A stretch of 64,000 nucleotides of DNA from Coriaria nepalensis (lineage: Eukaryota; Streptophyta; Magnoliopsida; Cucurbitales; Coriariaceae). The first letter of the stretch is position 1, and the number at the start of each line of letters is the position of its first letter. Location: the NCBI GenBank assembly GCA_027186245.1, contig CP114486.1, positions 2,604,001 through 2,668,000 of the forward strand, written 5' to 3'. Below, in pieces: positions 1-10,919 of the stretch. Both the position numbers and the translations under genes were made by a program. The notes beneath the pieces are model-generated. The model saw only the letters and a list, made by a program, of their open reading frames with translations, was not told the origin of the DNA and made no database searches.

Positions 1-999
1 CATGAAAATATAAAAATTCTTCATGAGACAATTTCATATGATATATTTAGTTTGATTTTATGAAAGAATGAAAATAAAAATAAAAATAAAGATTTTCTTA
101 TATATATTTAATTATATAAATAATAAATATAAATATTCGAATAAATATTTTCTTATATAGATTCCATTCTTTATTAAATTATGTGTTTGATTTGATTACT
201 TGAAAATTTTGATATTAAATTAAATTACTTAAATATTATAATAAAAATTTTAAAATATATAAAATATTTTATATAAATAAATAATTAAATTAATTTTTAT
301 AAAAAAAAATACAAAAAAAATTAAAAAATAACTTTATTATTAAAGTAAAAATAAAATTATTTTTATTATATTATTTATTTAAACTATTAAAACAGAATAA
401 AATATTTTATCTTTCTATTCTCATCCAAAATATGAAACCAAACATATATCCTTATATTTACACTTTCTTAATAGAGCAACTGGAAAATCCATATCATCCA
501 ATGTCGTATCTGTTCCGGACTACGTGTCGGATCATAATTAGCTCAATAGAGTTCTCATTCTGTGATGATACTATCTAACTGCAGCGTCAGATACAGCAAA
601 TGCTAGGCTGGACCCAACTTTTAACTTCACCGCACGATTTAAAATTAAAATTTTTAAATAAATTAAATTATTTTATTTTATTTTAAAAAAATTAGGGCTA
701 ATATGCCACAAAAATAACTAGTGGAAAAAACTTGAAAATAATAGCACAGTGCGCGCGCGTAGTACTACCTCCCTGACGCGCACAAGATTAAGCGGCATGC
801 CTACTAAACATAGACATCAATCAAGATCACAAATCACGACCGTACAATCGCGGGCCACGCACCGGTAATCTCAACCCTTAATCACTATCTTTACTAGGAT
901 CTACGGCTGATGATTCATAAAAAAACTGTCCCACTTTCCAAAAATATGCATATTTTGAACAGTCCACATAGATTGCGAGAATTCCCTATTTCCTCCAAT
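1..999. other. AT-rich intergenic region
   Basis: The first 600 bases are extremely AT-rich with many A/T runs and no sustained reading frame. From about 740 to 860 the composition becomes more GC-rich, including a short alternating GC run near 750. I see no gene here; the right-hand end is the promoter of the NTF2/RRM gene. Confidence 0.6.
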
Positions 1000-1001
1000 C
1001 C

Positions 1002-1009
1002 CTATAAAT
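1002..1009 (+). promoter_or_regulatory. TATA box of the G3BP-like gene
   Basis: The string ctataaat lies about 30 bases before a pyrimidine-rich start region near 1030-1045. The leader then runs to a donor at about 1136 (gaactag/gtacc), and a leader intron ends at the acceptor at 1643-1644, three bases before the start codon. This spacing is typical of a plant core promoter. Confidence 0.55.
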
Positions 1010-1646
1010 CACACTGCACCAAGGCTGTTCTTTCTCTACTGCTTTTTAGTTGTTTCTAACGCCGTCGTTTCAGAGCCAACAACGCTCGGCATCTCTCCGT
1101 GTGTCTCTCAGGGAGACTCTGAATCCTCCGAACTAGGTACCAATTTTATTTTATTTTTTATTATTACACAATTGGATCATAGTTTCTTTCTGATCTGTTC
1201 TTATGCTTTGATTGATTTAGGTTAGAATTTTTTTTTTAAATATACAAAATTCTCTACTTTTCGTTTTTAGTTTTGTTGTAGATCTGGAGTTTTGATGCGT
1301 TAGGGCTTGGTTTTTTTAGATCTGAAACTCATTCTGTCCGATAAATATTTGATCTTGGTTTATTTGATTGCAATGCTGCTTTCGACAATGCTAAATTTGT
1401 ATTTTTTGGTTTCTGTATTGCGAGGGATTCATTCCGTTTAACGACTGTGAATAACTTCTTTTATTTTTTTCGGTGTATGGACTAGGGTTACGTAGTTGAT
1501 TCATATTTTCTCCTTTGTTTATTTTGTACAGTTTCTGTTGATGAATTCTATGGGTGTAGCTTATAAATAGATTTTGTAATGCCAAAAATATGTTCTTTTT
1601 TTCTTAAAATTGTTTTTTTATCGGGTGTTCTTGAATTGATGCAGTG

Positions 1647-4417
1647 ATGGCGACTCAGACTGAGGGTTCACCTGCCGCACAGATAGTGGGAAATGCCTTT
1701 GTGCAGCAGTATTATAGTATTCTTCATCAGTCACCTGAAGATGTTCACAAATTCTATCAGGAGTCAAGCATGTTAGGTCGACCGGGACCTGATGGGGTGT
1801 TGACATCGGTGACCACGATGCAAGTATGTTTAAACTTTGTGAGATGGTTGACAATGAATTAATGCTGATCTCTGTTTGTTCAGCTCTTTTTGCTTATTGT
1901 GTACTCTAAATCTAAAGTCTTAATATTTGATGTTATGTGTTGCATGTCTTTTTTCCTTAAGTGTATCCATCAATTGAAATTTGGAAAGAATTGGTTGTAG
2001 TTATTTATTTTAGGACTGGTTGCTAATTCTGTATTCTTCAATTCTAGACCTATCACCTCTTTGTACCTTATGCTTTCTAACTAACTATATGCTCTACTAT
2101 CTGCTGCATCCTATCGAATTATCTCCTATTCCAGAAGTATTTACTAGGATTATTTGCTTGATATTTGTCACATTTGTGAACCAAAATCCTGATCAATAAA
2201 AACTATTTGAACTCTTTCTTTTTCCTTGGAGCAGGGCATCAATGACAATATAGTTTCCATGGACTACAAGAACTATAAAGTTGAAATCCTGACTGCAGAT
2301 GCTCAGTGTTCTTTTCAAAGTGGATTGGTTGTTTTAGTCACTGGCTATTTAACTGGAAAGGATAACCTGAGAAGGAAGTTTTCTCAGACTTTCTTTCTAG
2401 CCCCACAAGCCAATGGATACTTTGTCTTGAATGACCTTTTTCGTTATGTGGATGAACATGAGGTAGCCAGGGACATTCCTATTGAAGAGGTTATTGAAAG
2501 CGCTCCAGCATCTCCTATGACTCCAGATCCTGGTTCATTTAACCCATCCTTCTAGTTCTATACCCCTGAATGGGGATCTTTTTATTATTTCTCTAAGCAA
2601 AATGTAATTAGTGGTTTCTTTTTCCAGCTCCCATCAATGCTCCTAATCACCCTGTGCAAGAACAAAGTCTTCCAGTGGAGGATAAGAAGGGGGATGAAGT
2701 TAGCCAGATACTAGAGAATGGAAACGTAGTAACTACCGAAAAAAGTATTGTTAGTGAGCTTCCAGTTGCTCTGAGTCAAAATGATGTTCCACCTGCCACT
2801 GAGGCACCTTCTCCTAGTATCTCTGAGGATACCCCCAAAAAGTCCTTTGCATCAGTGGTAAGTTGTTATATGGGCTGCCTTCTTAGTAGTTTATTTGAAA
2901 AGTAGTCTAATTGTGTGACCATATCAGGTGAATGCGCTGAAGCAGAATGCTGCTCCATTTCATGTGAGAGTTTTCCCTGTTAAACCACCTGCAGCAAAGT
3001 TGCAGCTAGTTACACCTCCTGAAGTTCCAGCTCCTACCAGCAATAATGTGGTGGTAAAGAGTGAAGAGCCCGCAGGTATTTGGAACACTACTTTCTTCTC
3101 CTGACATAACGTTCAACCAAAACTTAGGCCCTGTTTTATTCCCTGTTTCAGCCAAAACTTATGCCATATTTGTACCAAATTTGCCCATGACTGCTACTGT
3201 TGAAGAACTTCAAGAACTTTTTAGCAAATTTGGATCCATAAAAACTGATGGTATCCAAGTTAGAAGCAACAAGGTCCGTTTCAAAATTTTAGTGAATTCA
3301 TTTTGGAAGTCAATTTATGACAGATTACTAATTTGCAATATATGTCATCATTTGACCTGCAACAGGGTTCATGCTTTGGTTTTGTTGAATTTGAATCTGC
3401 CACTTCAATGCAAGATGCGCTTAAGGTATTGGCTTGGCATTTATTTTCTGTATTTGTGAAAATGATAATATTCTATGTGTATGAAAATAAATTTACATTA
3501 TGTCCTGTTACTGTTTGAATTCCTTTAGTTTCCTGTTACTGTCTAAATCTTAAAGAGTTTTTTTTTTCCCCTTCCCACAAAGAGTCTAAATGAATAACTC
3601 TTCACTGTCTTTTATTCTTTTTGTATTCCTTTAATGCTTTACAAGAATATAACCTATTCTTGATAATTTTCCATATTAGATTGCTTTTATTAACATTCTG
3701 TCTACTTATTCAGGCATCTCCCATCACATTCGTCAACCGGAAGCTTTTCATTGAAGAAAGACGAGGTAACTGTTGTTCACCTTTCTTGGCCTTAATATAC
3801 TTTTGACTATGAATACATTTTATCATATACTCCATTATGAATTTTGATCAAATTGAGTTTTTATCTTCTCTTGCTACTAATCTCCTGTTAATTGTTATTG
3901 ATCAAGCAAAGTTTGTTCCATTTACTTGACTAACTAACCAGTGTTTGGGTCAGAAGCCATCGTCATGCGGCTATTAGCACTCCTAATATTGGAGAGGAAA
4001 ATTATTTTGTTTAAATCTATAAAAGAAAAGATTTCTCTGTCAGCCAACTGTATGAATTGTGCACTGGATTAATATATATTTTTTTGCTTATTTATTGCAG
4101 CAAACAATGACAACAAAAGTGGAGGGAGGTTCCCATCAGGACGTGGTGGTTACAGAGGTGACAATAATTGGAATGAGAATTATAGGGGCCGAGGGAACTT
4201 CAGTGGAGGCCGTGGTCAAGGGAGAGATGATTTTGGAAGACGTGGTGGTGCGGGATCCACTAGACCACGAGGAAATTTTGAAGGTAACGGACCACGTGGA
4301 AATTTTGAAGGTAACGGGCCACGTGGAAATTTTGAAGGTAATGGACAGGTATTCCAGAAGATGGCTTCGCAGAACTCAGTTGGAAGATTTTCCCGTGAAA
4401 CAGTGGCCGGACAATAA
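1647..4417 (+). CDS. G3BP-like protein, NTF2 domain plus RRM (stress-granule RNA-binding protein)
   Basis: Eight coding exons join in phase: 1647-1823, 2235-2532, 2628-2857, 2928-3075, 3152-3273, 3366-3425, 3714-3765 and 4101-4417, giving 467 residues. The N-terminus (about 1-130, from GNAFVQQYYSILHQSPEDVH) is an NTF2-like fold as in animal G3BP. A low-complexity acidic/Pro linker follows, then an RRM with RNP2 (IFVPNLP) and RNP1 (GSCFGFVEFE), and finally a Gly/Arg-rich tail containing three 9-residue PRGNFEGNG repeats. Family members bind mRNA and assemble into cytoplasmic stress granules; plant homologues are also linked to immunity and nitrate/hormone responses. The start is the first ATG after the leader-intron acceptor. 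From memory, the syntenic Arabidopsis gene is At1g69250, next to RPK1. Identification is secure at family level; the role in this species is inference. Confidence 0.93.
4265..4345 (+). repeat. Three tandem 27-bp coding repeats in the RGG tail
   Basis: Units 4265-4291, 4292-4318 and 4319-4345 each encode PRGNFEGNG and differ only at synonymous positions. They sit in the last exon of the G3BP-like gene and extend its Gly/Arg-rich region. Confidence 0.9.
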
Positions 4418-5207
4418 TAATATTTATTTTCTTTGCATCTTCTCATGACAGAATTTTTTGGTTGTGTTTCTAGACTGTTTTCCCTTATGTGATTTGATAT
4501 ATAGGGGGGAGTTTTGGGTATTAGAGACATGGCGGCGACTAGGCTCTTTTTAACTTCCACCATTCTTAGAGTTTTAAGGTTTTCTTGATTGACAGATTAC
4601 TCTTTTCCTTTCTCTGTAACATTACATTTTTCTTTAAAATGATTATTTAGAGAAATCACTATCATTTACTGGCTTCTTTTCCTATTTTTTCTTTGCAGCT
4701 GTAATAACTGCAGACCGCCTTCATTTTCATGACAGAACTAAGCTTGCATGGTTCTAAACTTTCTTTTTAATAATGTGACACTTAACTACTTTTCGTTATA
4801 TTAAGTATTAACTACAAACAGAACACTAGCGAGTGACAGAAGCAGCACTCCAGTTTATAACTTCAAACTTTTCACATGCAAAATAATGAATTAATATATA
4901 AACCATCCCAGATCATGGAGGTTGAATCTCTCCTGCATTTTACAAGAAAACAAACGCCACATCTCCAAGCCTAAATATAAACCCCAAATAACCCAACTGG
5001 GAAGGGGTCTCTAGAGACGTACAAGAACTATCTAGTCTAATCAGAAATTCTGACCAAAAACAAAGTACACACATGTTCGCTAAAAGCCAATAAGATCGGA
5101 TCCAAAAGACTATCAAAGTACAGTGTACACTTTACTGAGGATGCAAGAGTTCCTACTAGATCTAATTCCTATGCTACTTACTTCCTTGTATATACTTTCA
5201 CCTCTAC
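4418..5207. other. Convergent 3' untranslated/intergenic region
   Basis: This stretch lies between the + strand G3BP-like stop codon and the - strand receptor-kinase stop codon. It holds T-rich sequence and no supported reading frame, and probably contains the two convergent 3' UTRs. Confidence 0.6.
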
Positions 5208-7427
5208 CTAGCTCGATCCGAGTTTAATCCGCTTCAGCGTATGAACGACCTGCTTCATTGTAGGTCTACGAGAAAGCGTTTCATCCGTGCACATAATAGC
5301 CAAATGCAGTGTCTCCACCAGATGACCATGTGGGCCTGTCTCCCACAACCCTCCCGTAAAGACCTCCTTAGCCCGTCCGGCCTGTAACTGAATATGGGCC
5401 CATGAAACGATGTTGAAGCCATTAGCATGAGAAGAAAATGAAGGATCTAAAGCTTTCTTATCCGATATCAACTCAAGCAAAACAACCCCATAACTGTAAA
5501 CATCCACCTTGTCAGAAACACGACATGTCATCGCATATTCCGGGGCCACATAACCAAAAGTACCTGCCACGCCAGTTGTCACATGTGTCTCAGAAGCTCC
5601 TATAAGTCTAGACAAACCAAAATCGGACAAGTAAGCATTGAACTCATTGTCCAAAAGTATGTTGCTTGGCTTTATGTCACGGTGAAGGACCCTAGGATTG
5701 CATTGGTTGTGAAGATAAGAAAGCGCTTGGGCTATGTCTAGAGCAATCTTGTGAAGAATCTTCCAATCGACGGCTCTAGTGGATCTCTCTTGGATGAAAT
5801 TTTCCAAATTGCCACCGGGCAGAAAGTTGTAAATTAAGAACATTTCATCTTCACTGGCATGGTAGCCAATTAAGGTCACGAGATTTCTGTGCCTGACCCT
5901 TTCTAGGGTCTGGATTTCCGCATGGAATTGTTGGACCCCTTGGCACCGTCCAATGGCGAGCCTTTTTACTGCCACTAGATTTCCCGGAGATATTTCTGCC
6001 TTGTAAGTGGCCCCAAATCCTCCATTTCCGATGCAATTTGCAGTGCTGAAATTTCTTGTTGCCCGAACAATAATGTCATAGGTCAAGGGGACTCCAACGT
6101 CAGAGAATACAGTGATCTCTCTTGATTCGGGAACCCGGATGTTTGAGCGTGGAGCCAATTTTCTTGTGTAGAAGAAGAGGATGATTAGAGCTAGAAGAAC
6201 CATCATGATTGCTGATGCAGACACTATGGATACTACCTCAATTGAGTTTAGTTTCTTACTTTGAGAAGAATCTTTAACAGTGGAGCTTGATGAATCCAAA
6301 GAAGATAACTTACGGGAAAGAAAACGGCGAGAATAGAAAGACAGGCCCCGGCCGAGAATAACACTGCCACAGCTCTTCTTTACAACATTGTTCAACGGAA
6401 ATGATTCTGACAGATTATTGAAAGACACGCAAAATGAAGAGATTGAGATTGAGTTGACTAAACCTGATGGGATCTTTCCAGAGAGTTTATTGTTGTCAAG
6501 ATGAAGAGCGGTCAATTTTCTCAAGAGAGCTAGGCCTTGAGGAATCTCTCCGGAAAGCGAGTTCGAAGAAACGTTTAACACTTCAAGGAAACGTAACTGT
6601 ATGAAGCTTGACGGTATTAGAGAAGAAAGGTTGTTACTAGCAAGGGAAAGATACTTGAGATATTTCAAACGACTAATCTCAGTTGGAATTCGGCCTTGGA
6701 ATTTGTTCCCACTTAAATCGAGAATGAGAAGAGATTTGAATTTGGCAAGACTTTTTGGCAATGACCCATTAAATCGATTACCAGCCAGATTAAGGACCTC
6801 TAAATGACTACATTTCGAAAACGATAAGGGTATCTCCCCATAAATTCTATTAAACCCAAGATCAAAAATTTTCAACCCTCTCAAACCCGCAAATCGATCC
6901 GGTAATTCTCCATTCAAAGAATTTGCATTAAGATCAAGGACTTTCAGTTTCTCCATACCCAAAATTTCCCTAGGGATTTCACCCCTAAAATCATGACAAG
7001 GAAGTGATAAAACCCTAAGCACAGTGAGTTTCCCAATAGCAGGTGAAATTTTACCCACTAATTTCCGATTCCCGGGTGCACAAATCCTCCTAATTCCAAA
7101 ACCATGATGATACGGAAACAGAGAAAGCTTAGGGTAAGAAAAATGCTTAGACTTACCTTCTTCTTCATAGTCTGTAGCACCACTGATATTGAGCGAGGAA
7201 ACCCTGAAATCCGAGTCGCAGGAAACTCCATGCCAATAAGAACAGTAATCAGAGCTGTTAGAATCCCAGCTGGAAAGAATTCCAGATGGGTCAGAAACGG
7301 AGGCCTTGAATTCCAGCAAAATAGATTTTTCAGAAGATGATTCCGCTAGAATTGAAGAGGAAACACAGCTGAGATAGATCGAAACCAGGATAATGAGAGC
7401 TCTACAAAACAGAAGAAAGCGTTTCAT
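5208..7427 (-). CDS. RPK1: LRR receptor-like Ser/Thr kinase of the RPK1/RPK2 (TOADSTOOL2) clade
   Basis: This is an intronless gene of 739 residues if translation starts at 7427, where [16 protein letters not shown] makes a clean signal peptide; an in-frame ATG at 7460 would add 11 residues. Numbering from 7460: LRR N-terminal cap with CSYWHGVSC (72-81), about nine LRRs (145-345), transmembrane helix about 407-431, juxtamembrane stretch, kinase from about 465. The kinase is complete: GNGGFGATY loop, K499 in VAVK, HRD (593-595), DFG (613-615) and [10 protein letters not shown]. The stretch [20 protein letters not shown] and the C-terminus are characteristic of RPK2/RPK1, which act in CLE signalling, embryo patterning, anther development and ABA responses at the plasma membrane. 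Placement beside the At1g69250 homologue argues for RPK1 (At1g69270, from memory) rather than RPK2. Arabidopsis RPK1 is shorter (about 540 residues), so this copy keeps a longer LRR region. Confidence 0.9.
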   Translation of the reverse strand: MKRFLLFCRALIILVSIYLSCVSSSILAESSSEKSILLEFKASVSDPSGILSSWDSNSSDYCSYWHGVSCDSDFRVSSLNISGATDYEEEGKSKHFSYPKLSLFPYHHGFGIRRICAPGNRKLVGKISPAIGKLTVLRVLSLPCHDFRGEIPREILGMEKLKVLDLNANSLNGELPDRFAGLRGLKIFDLGFNRIYGEIPLSFSKCSHLEVLNLAGNRFNGSLPKSLAKFKSLLILDLSGNKFQGRIPTEISRLKYLKYLSLASNNLSSLIPSSFIQLRFLEVLNVSSNSLSGEIPQGLALLRKLTALHLDNNKLSGKIPSGLVNSISISSFCVSFNNLSESFPLNNVVKKSCGSVILGRGLSFYSRRFLSRKLSSLDSSSSTVKDSSQSKKLNSIEVVSIVSASAIMMVLLALIILFFYTRKLAPRSNIRVPESREITVFSDVGVPLTYDIIVRATRNFSTANCIGNGGFGATYKAEISPGNLVAVKRLAIGRCQGVQQFHAEIQTLERVRHRNLVTLIGYHASEDEMFLIYNFLPGGNLENFIQERSTRAVDWKILHKIALDIAQALSYLHNQCNPRVLHRDIKPSNILLDNEFNAYLSDFGLSRLIGASETHVTTGVAGTFGYVAPEYAMTCRVSDKVDVYSYGVVLLELISDKKALDPSFSSHANGFNIVSWAHIQLQAGRAKEVFTGGLWETGPHGHLVETLHLAIMCTDETLSRRPTMKQVVHTLKRIKLGSS

Positions 7428-7460
7428 CTTCTCTCTGAAAGAGCAAGAAATTGTTATCAT

Positions 7461-8580
7461 ACTATTCCTTTCTTCTTCGTCCTGGTCTTCTTCTTGGGGA
7501 TGTTCTTTCTTGCTGTAATTTTTTTCTCTGCCTCTTCTAGTTTCTACTCATTCTTACAAATTAGTCAATGGAAATGGATCATGTCGTACAACACGCGGCG
7601 GTTGCGCGTTGGATTAAGTGGGTATGTAAGGGCCCCACAATGACTTTCCACGTGGTTCACGCATTGTTGTCACTTTTCATATCTTATCTATCCTACCTGT
7701 TTTTTATTTCATATCTTATATATATACAATAAACTCGAATTTTGAAAATGCACTTGCATTTTAAATATTTATAAATTGATAACAAAAAAAAAAAAATACA
7801 TTTTAAGAAATAATTTCTTACGTGTCACCTTACCATAGTTATTGATCTTAATATATGTATAGGGATGATTGAGAAATGGATTAATTAATTTTGTCTAATA
7901 ATGACATCATAATCATTGTAGGTGAGTACTTTCAATAATACAATGTGATAAAATAATGCTAAATTTTATACTGAAAACAAATTAAAGTAACAAGAAACTA
8001 CATAAGTTGAAAATAATATTGCATTATTTTGTTTTCTAAAAAGGAATTAAATAAGAATATTCCATTATTAAAAGAAAATATATATGATAAACTTTATAAA
8101 ATGAAATTTTATTAAAATGACAATGGAATATATATTTCGAGAGATTTCACTTGGAATATAAAATGTTCGGTTTATAACTATGAGTTTTTCGATTGTTTAA
8201 TTTTATGTTATTTGTCATTTTGTACAAATATATAATTGTTTATCTTCGTAATATATGATATATTTAATAAATTAATAATTAAGATTAATTTTTATTTAAT
8301 CATAATTATGAGTTTAGATCGGTATGAACTTGTATTCAAATTTGAGTTATAATGTCCGAGATATTGTATCATTTATTAATGAAATTCTATCGGTTAGTAT
8401 TATGCAAAAGAAACCAATTATAACACAATGTAGTTAAAATATGCTCTTTATTGAAAAAAAATAAAAATAAATCCAGTCGTTCTGCTTCTAACATGACAAG
8501 ATCTAAGGGCTAACTCAAAAAACTCTCATACCAAAGAATAAAAGATAAGAAGAGGTTGTAATGTAGCAAAAGAAGAACTC
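7461..8580. other. AT-rich intergenic region between divergent/tandem - strand genes
   Basis: Apart from the CT-rich leader of the receptor kinase (about 7461-7560), this stretch is AT-rich and carries no supportable gene. I see nothing resembling a known transposon in it. Confidence 0.55.
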
Positions 8581-8671
8581 TTTAACTTAAAAGAGTGTTA
8601 CTACTACCCCAACGGATGATCATCATCAAATACCTCAATTGTTTGACCAGAAACATAAATCGAAACGGTCA

Positions 8672-9436
8672 TCAGCAAGGACAAGGACAAGGACAAGAAA
8701 AACTGCATGAAAACCAAGAAAAGCAGGGGAACCAACGTTTCAAGGCCGGTGTTTTAGTCGCAACAGTGTGTGGTTGAGCCTTATATAATGGTTGAACAGA
8801 GTGATGATCAGTTCCAGAATTCTCCTCCTTCCTTCCCATTAACTCAATACTCTTGTTGGTATCAGTAATTTCCCCCACTGGATACAAAGAAGGGGAAGGA
8901 GTGCCAAATACTACAAGCTCCCCTGATTTATTCAGCTCACCAGACATGACCAAATCACCAAACAAGATCACTTGATCTTTGGCACTAAAGCTGTTATTGT
9001 TTCCCAATTGAAGGCTGAACAATGACTCGCTTGAAGCAATACTCCATTGCCTTCGGTTTACAGATTTGCTTCGGACCGGAGATGGAATTCTCTGAAGATC
9101 ATCGATACATGATCCTGACTGATCCATCGTTTGAGTTCTAGGTGATTCATGGAAGGCAGCATGATCATCACCTTCGCCATCCCTTGATTCTTTTTCTTGT
9201 TCCTTTTGTTTTTCTTGTTGCTGTTTATCCTCATCATGAGAAGGCTGCTTGAGAATGAATTTGTTTTCATCGACTAGAGACAGATCTGAAGATCCTAATG
9301 AAGATGAAGATAATGAATGCCCTAATTTCTCCGTCGGAGAAAATAGAAAACCTTCAACACTACTAATTACACTGCCTTCTTCTCTATACGAAGAGTTGTT
9401 TCTGCTATCAACCTCATCAATCACCTCTAGAACCAT
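8672..9436 (-). CDS. Uncharacterised Ser/Glu-rich plant protein with Cys-Pro tail
   Basis: A single open frame of 254 residues starts MVLEVIDEVDSRNN. The start lies a few bases after a leader-intron acceptor (acag/gaagc, about 9452 on the minus strand). The protein is mostly disordered. It has a Ser-rich N-terminus, a Gln/Lys/Glu run (about 71-85), a conserved-looking block SSESLFSLQLGNN then DQVILFGDLVMSGEL (about 133-170), and a tail ending CFSWFSCSFSCPCPCPC. The Cys-Pro tail is encoded by tandem six-base units running up to the stop codon. I do not recognise a characterised family. By position between the RPK1 and At1g69290 homologues it may correspond to At1g69280, an uncharacterised gene (from memory, not checked). 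No transmembrane helix is obvious; a palmitoylated tail is possible but unproven. Confidence 0.75.
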   Translation of the reverse strand: MVLEVIDEVDSRNNSSYREEGSVISSVEGFLFSPTEKLGHSLSSSSLGSSDLSLVDENKFILKQPSHDEDKQQQEKQKEQEKESRDGEGDDHAAFHESPRTQTMDQSGSCIDDLQRIPSPVRSKSVNRRQWSIASSESLFSLQLGNNNSFSAKDQVILFGDLVMSGELNKSGELVVFGTPSPSLYPVGEITDTNKSIELMGRKEENSGTDHHSVQPLYKAQPHTVATKTPALKRWFPCFSWFSCSFSCPCPCPC

Positions 9437-10060
9437 CTCAATAAGCTTCCTGTTTCCATTAAATCAACAGAAATTGTTCATTTTTTTTTATAAAAAAGTT
9501 CATAGAAGCGCTAATGACGATGAATTAGAGAGGAAATTAACTCGCCTAAAACATAAACCAGGGATTCATCATTCCGAAACAGATTAAAATATACTCACGA
9601 TGTAAAACCTAAAAGATGAATTAGGGAAGAGATTAACTCACTTAGATCAAAATAATCATCATCCGTCAGGCTCGAAGATTGAAATCTCCAGCTCTGATCT
9701 CTCTATAACAACCTTACTCCACTATTCCACTCCATATAAAATCAATCGCATGACACAAATTCAGAAACGGAAATCGATATGATCTAGATTCTTTCCCGGA
9801 ATGATCAAATTAAACCCCAGGAATTCCGGCTTGAGAATCCTGTTTCCGGTTTTCCTGAGATTTGTTTCTCCTCTATCGGTTTTCGTTAGGAAAAATCTGA
9901 AAAAATGATGAGAAATACACGCAGAAAAACGAAAGCGAAATGGAAGAAATTTGGGATTTGTTGAATTTGGGGGAATAACTGACGGAAAGCCATGCGATTC
10001 CGCCGCTTTCGGGATTTGTTTTTCCGTTTCCTTCCGCAACTAACCATCTTTCGCGCCACT
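9437..10060 (-). other. 5' leader, leader intron and promoter of the Cys-Pro-tail gene
   Basis: On the minus strand this contains an acceptor directly before the start codon region, indicating an intron in the leader, and a pyrimidine/G-rich upstream leader near 9700-10040. Frames of 60-90 codons occur but do not resemble proteins. Confidence 0.45.
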
Positions 10061-10919
10061 TTTCGACTGCTTCAAGTAGCCCAGAGTGTACGAGGGAGTT
10101 GTAATGTTGTATATGACGGACCTATCATGTGTTGGACGCCATTGATAAAATGTAGTCATTGGACTTTGACTTTTTGACTTTTTCTTATAAAAAAATTTAA
10201 AAACTCTTTAAAATTACAGCAAATAAATAATATGCTAAAATGAAATTCTTCAACTTTTTTTTTATCGTTTAGATTTGTCCGAATCTACGGAATCCAAATT
10301 CAATTTCAAAGCACGATAAATTTTTTTACTGAAATTTAGTTAAAAGGTTTATGCACTGTCAAATCGCTGACCCAACATTCTTACTTTCAGCTCCGACTCC
10401 CGAAGCAGCTAATTTCAAGGGTACACCGCTTTGATTCCCCTTAATCTTATCTGGGTCGCTTGCTTTATTTATTTCTGTAAAAGAATCTTGCCCAGTTCCT
10501 ATTTGGGTCTATAGATCCATCGCTGAGTCATATGATTCAAGGAAAAGTTAGCTGCTTGTGATTTATGGAGTGTGACTTCGTTTACCCTCAATAAGGGTTC
10601 TAGGCAGCCCTTTTAATTAGGTCTTACTTCCTACTCGCTTCAGAATCTGTCAAACAGTATGGATAATAGCTATCCTTTTTTTGGGAGCTCATACCATCTT
10701 GCCCAGAAAAAGCTGTAATCACAACAATTTTCTCTGATTTTCGTCTGCAATCTTCTCTGCATTTTTCATCAAAAGAAGAAAAAAAATAAAAAAAAACAGG
10801 GGAAGCAAGTAAAGAAAGTTGATGAAGCCACCCCGGGCTTCTTGTCTTCCTTCAGATCTTTCTATACTCTCTTCTATGCATGAACTGAGAAAGTGAAGTG
10901 CAGTAGATGAATATACAAA
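10061..10919. other. Intergenic sequence upstream of the MRS2-like pseudogene
   Basis: No gene is supported. The sequence from about 10380 is less AT-rich and probably derives from the leader and promoter of the decayed MRS2-5-like gene that follows. Confidence 0.45.

Noticed and set aside
1618..1854. Minus-strand 78-codon frame opposite exon 1 of the G3BP-like gene
   Set aside because: It is the antisense shadow of a well-supported NTF2-domain exon.
9761..10039. Minus-strand frame of 92 codons in the leader of the Cys-Pro-tail gene
   Set aside because: It is upstream of a leader intron in the same transcript direction and has no family features; it most likely belongs to the untranslated leader.
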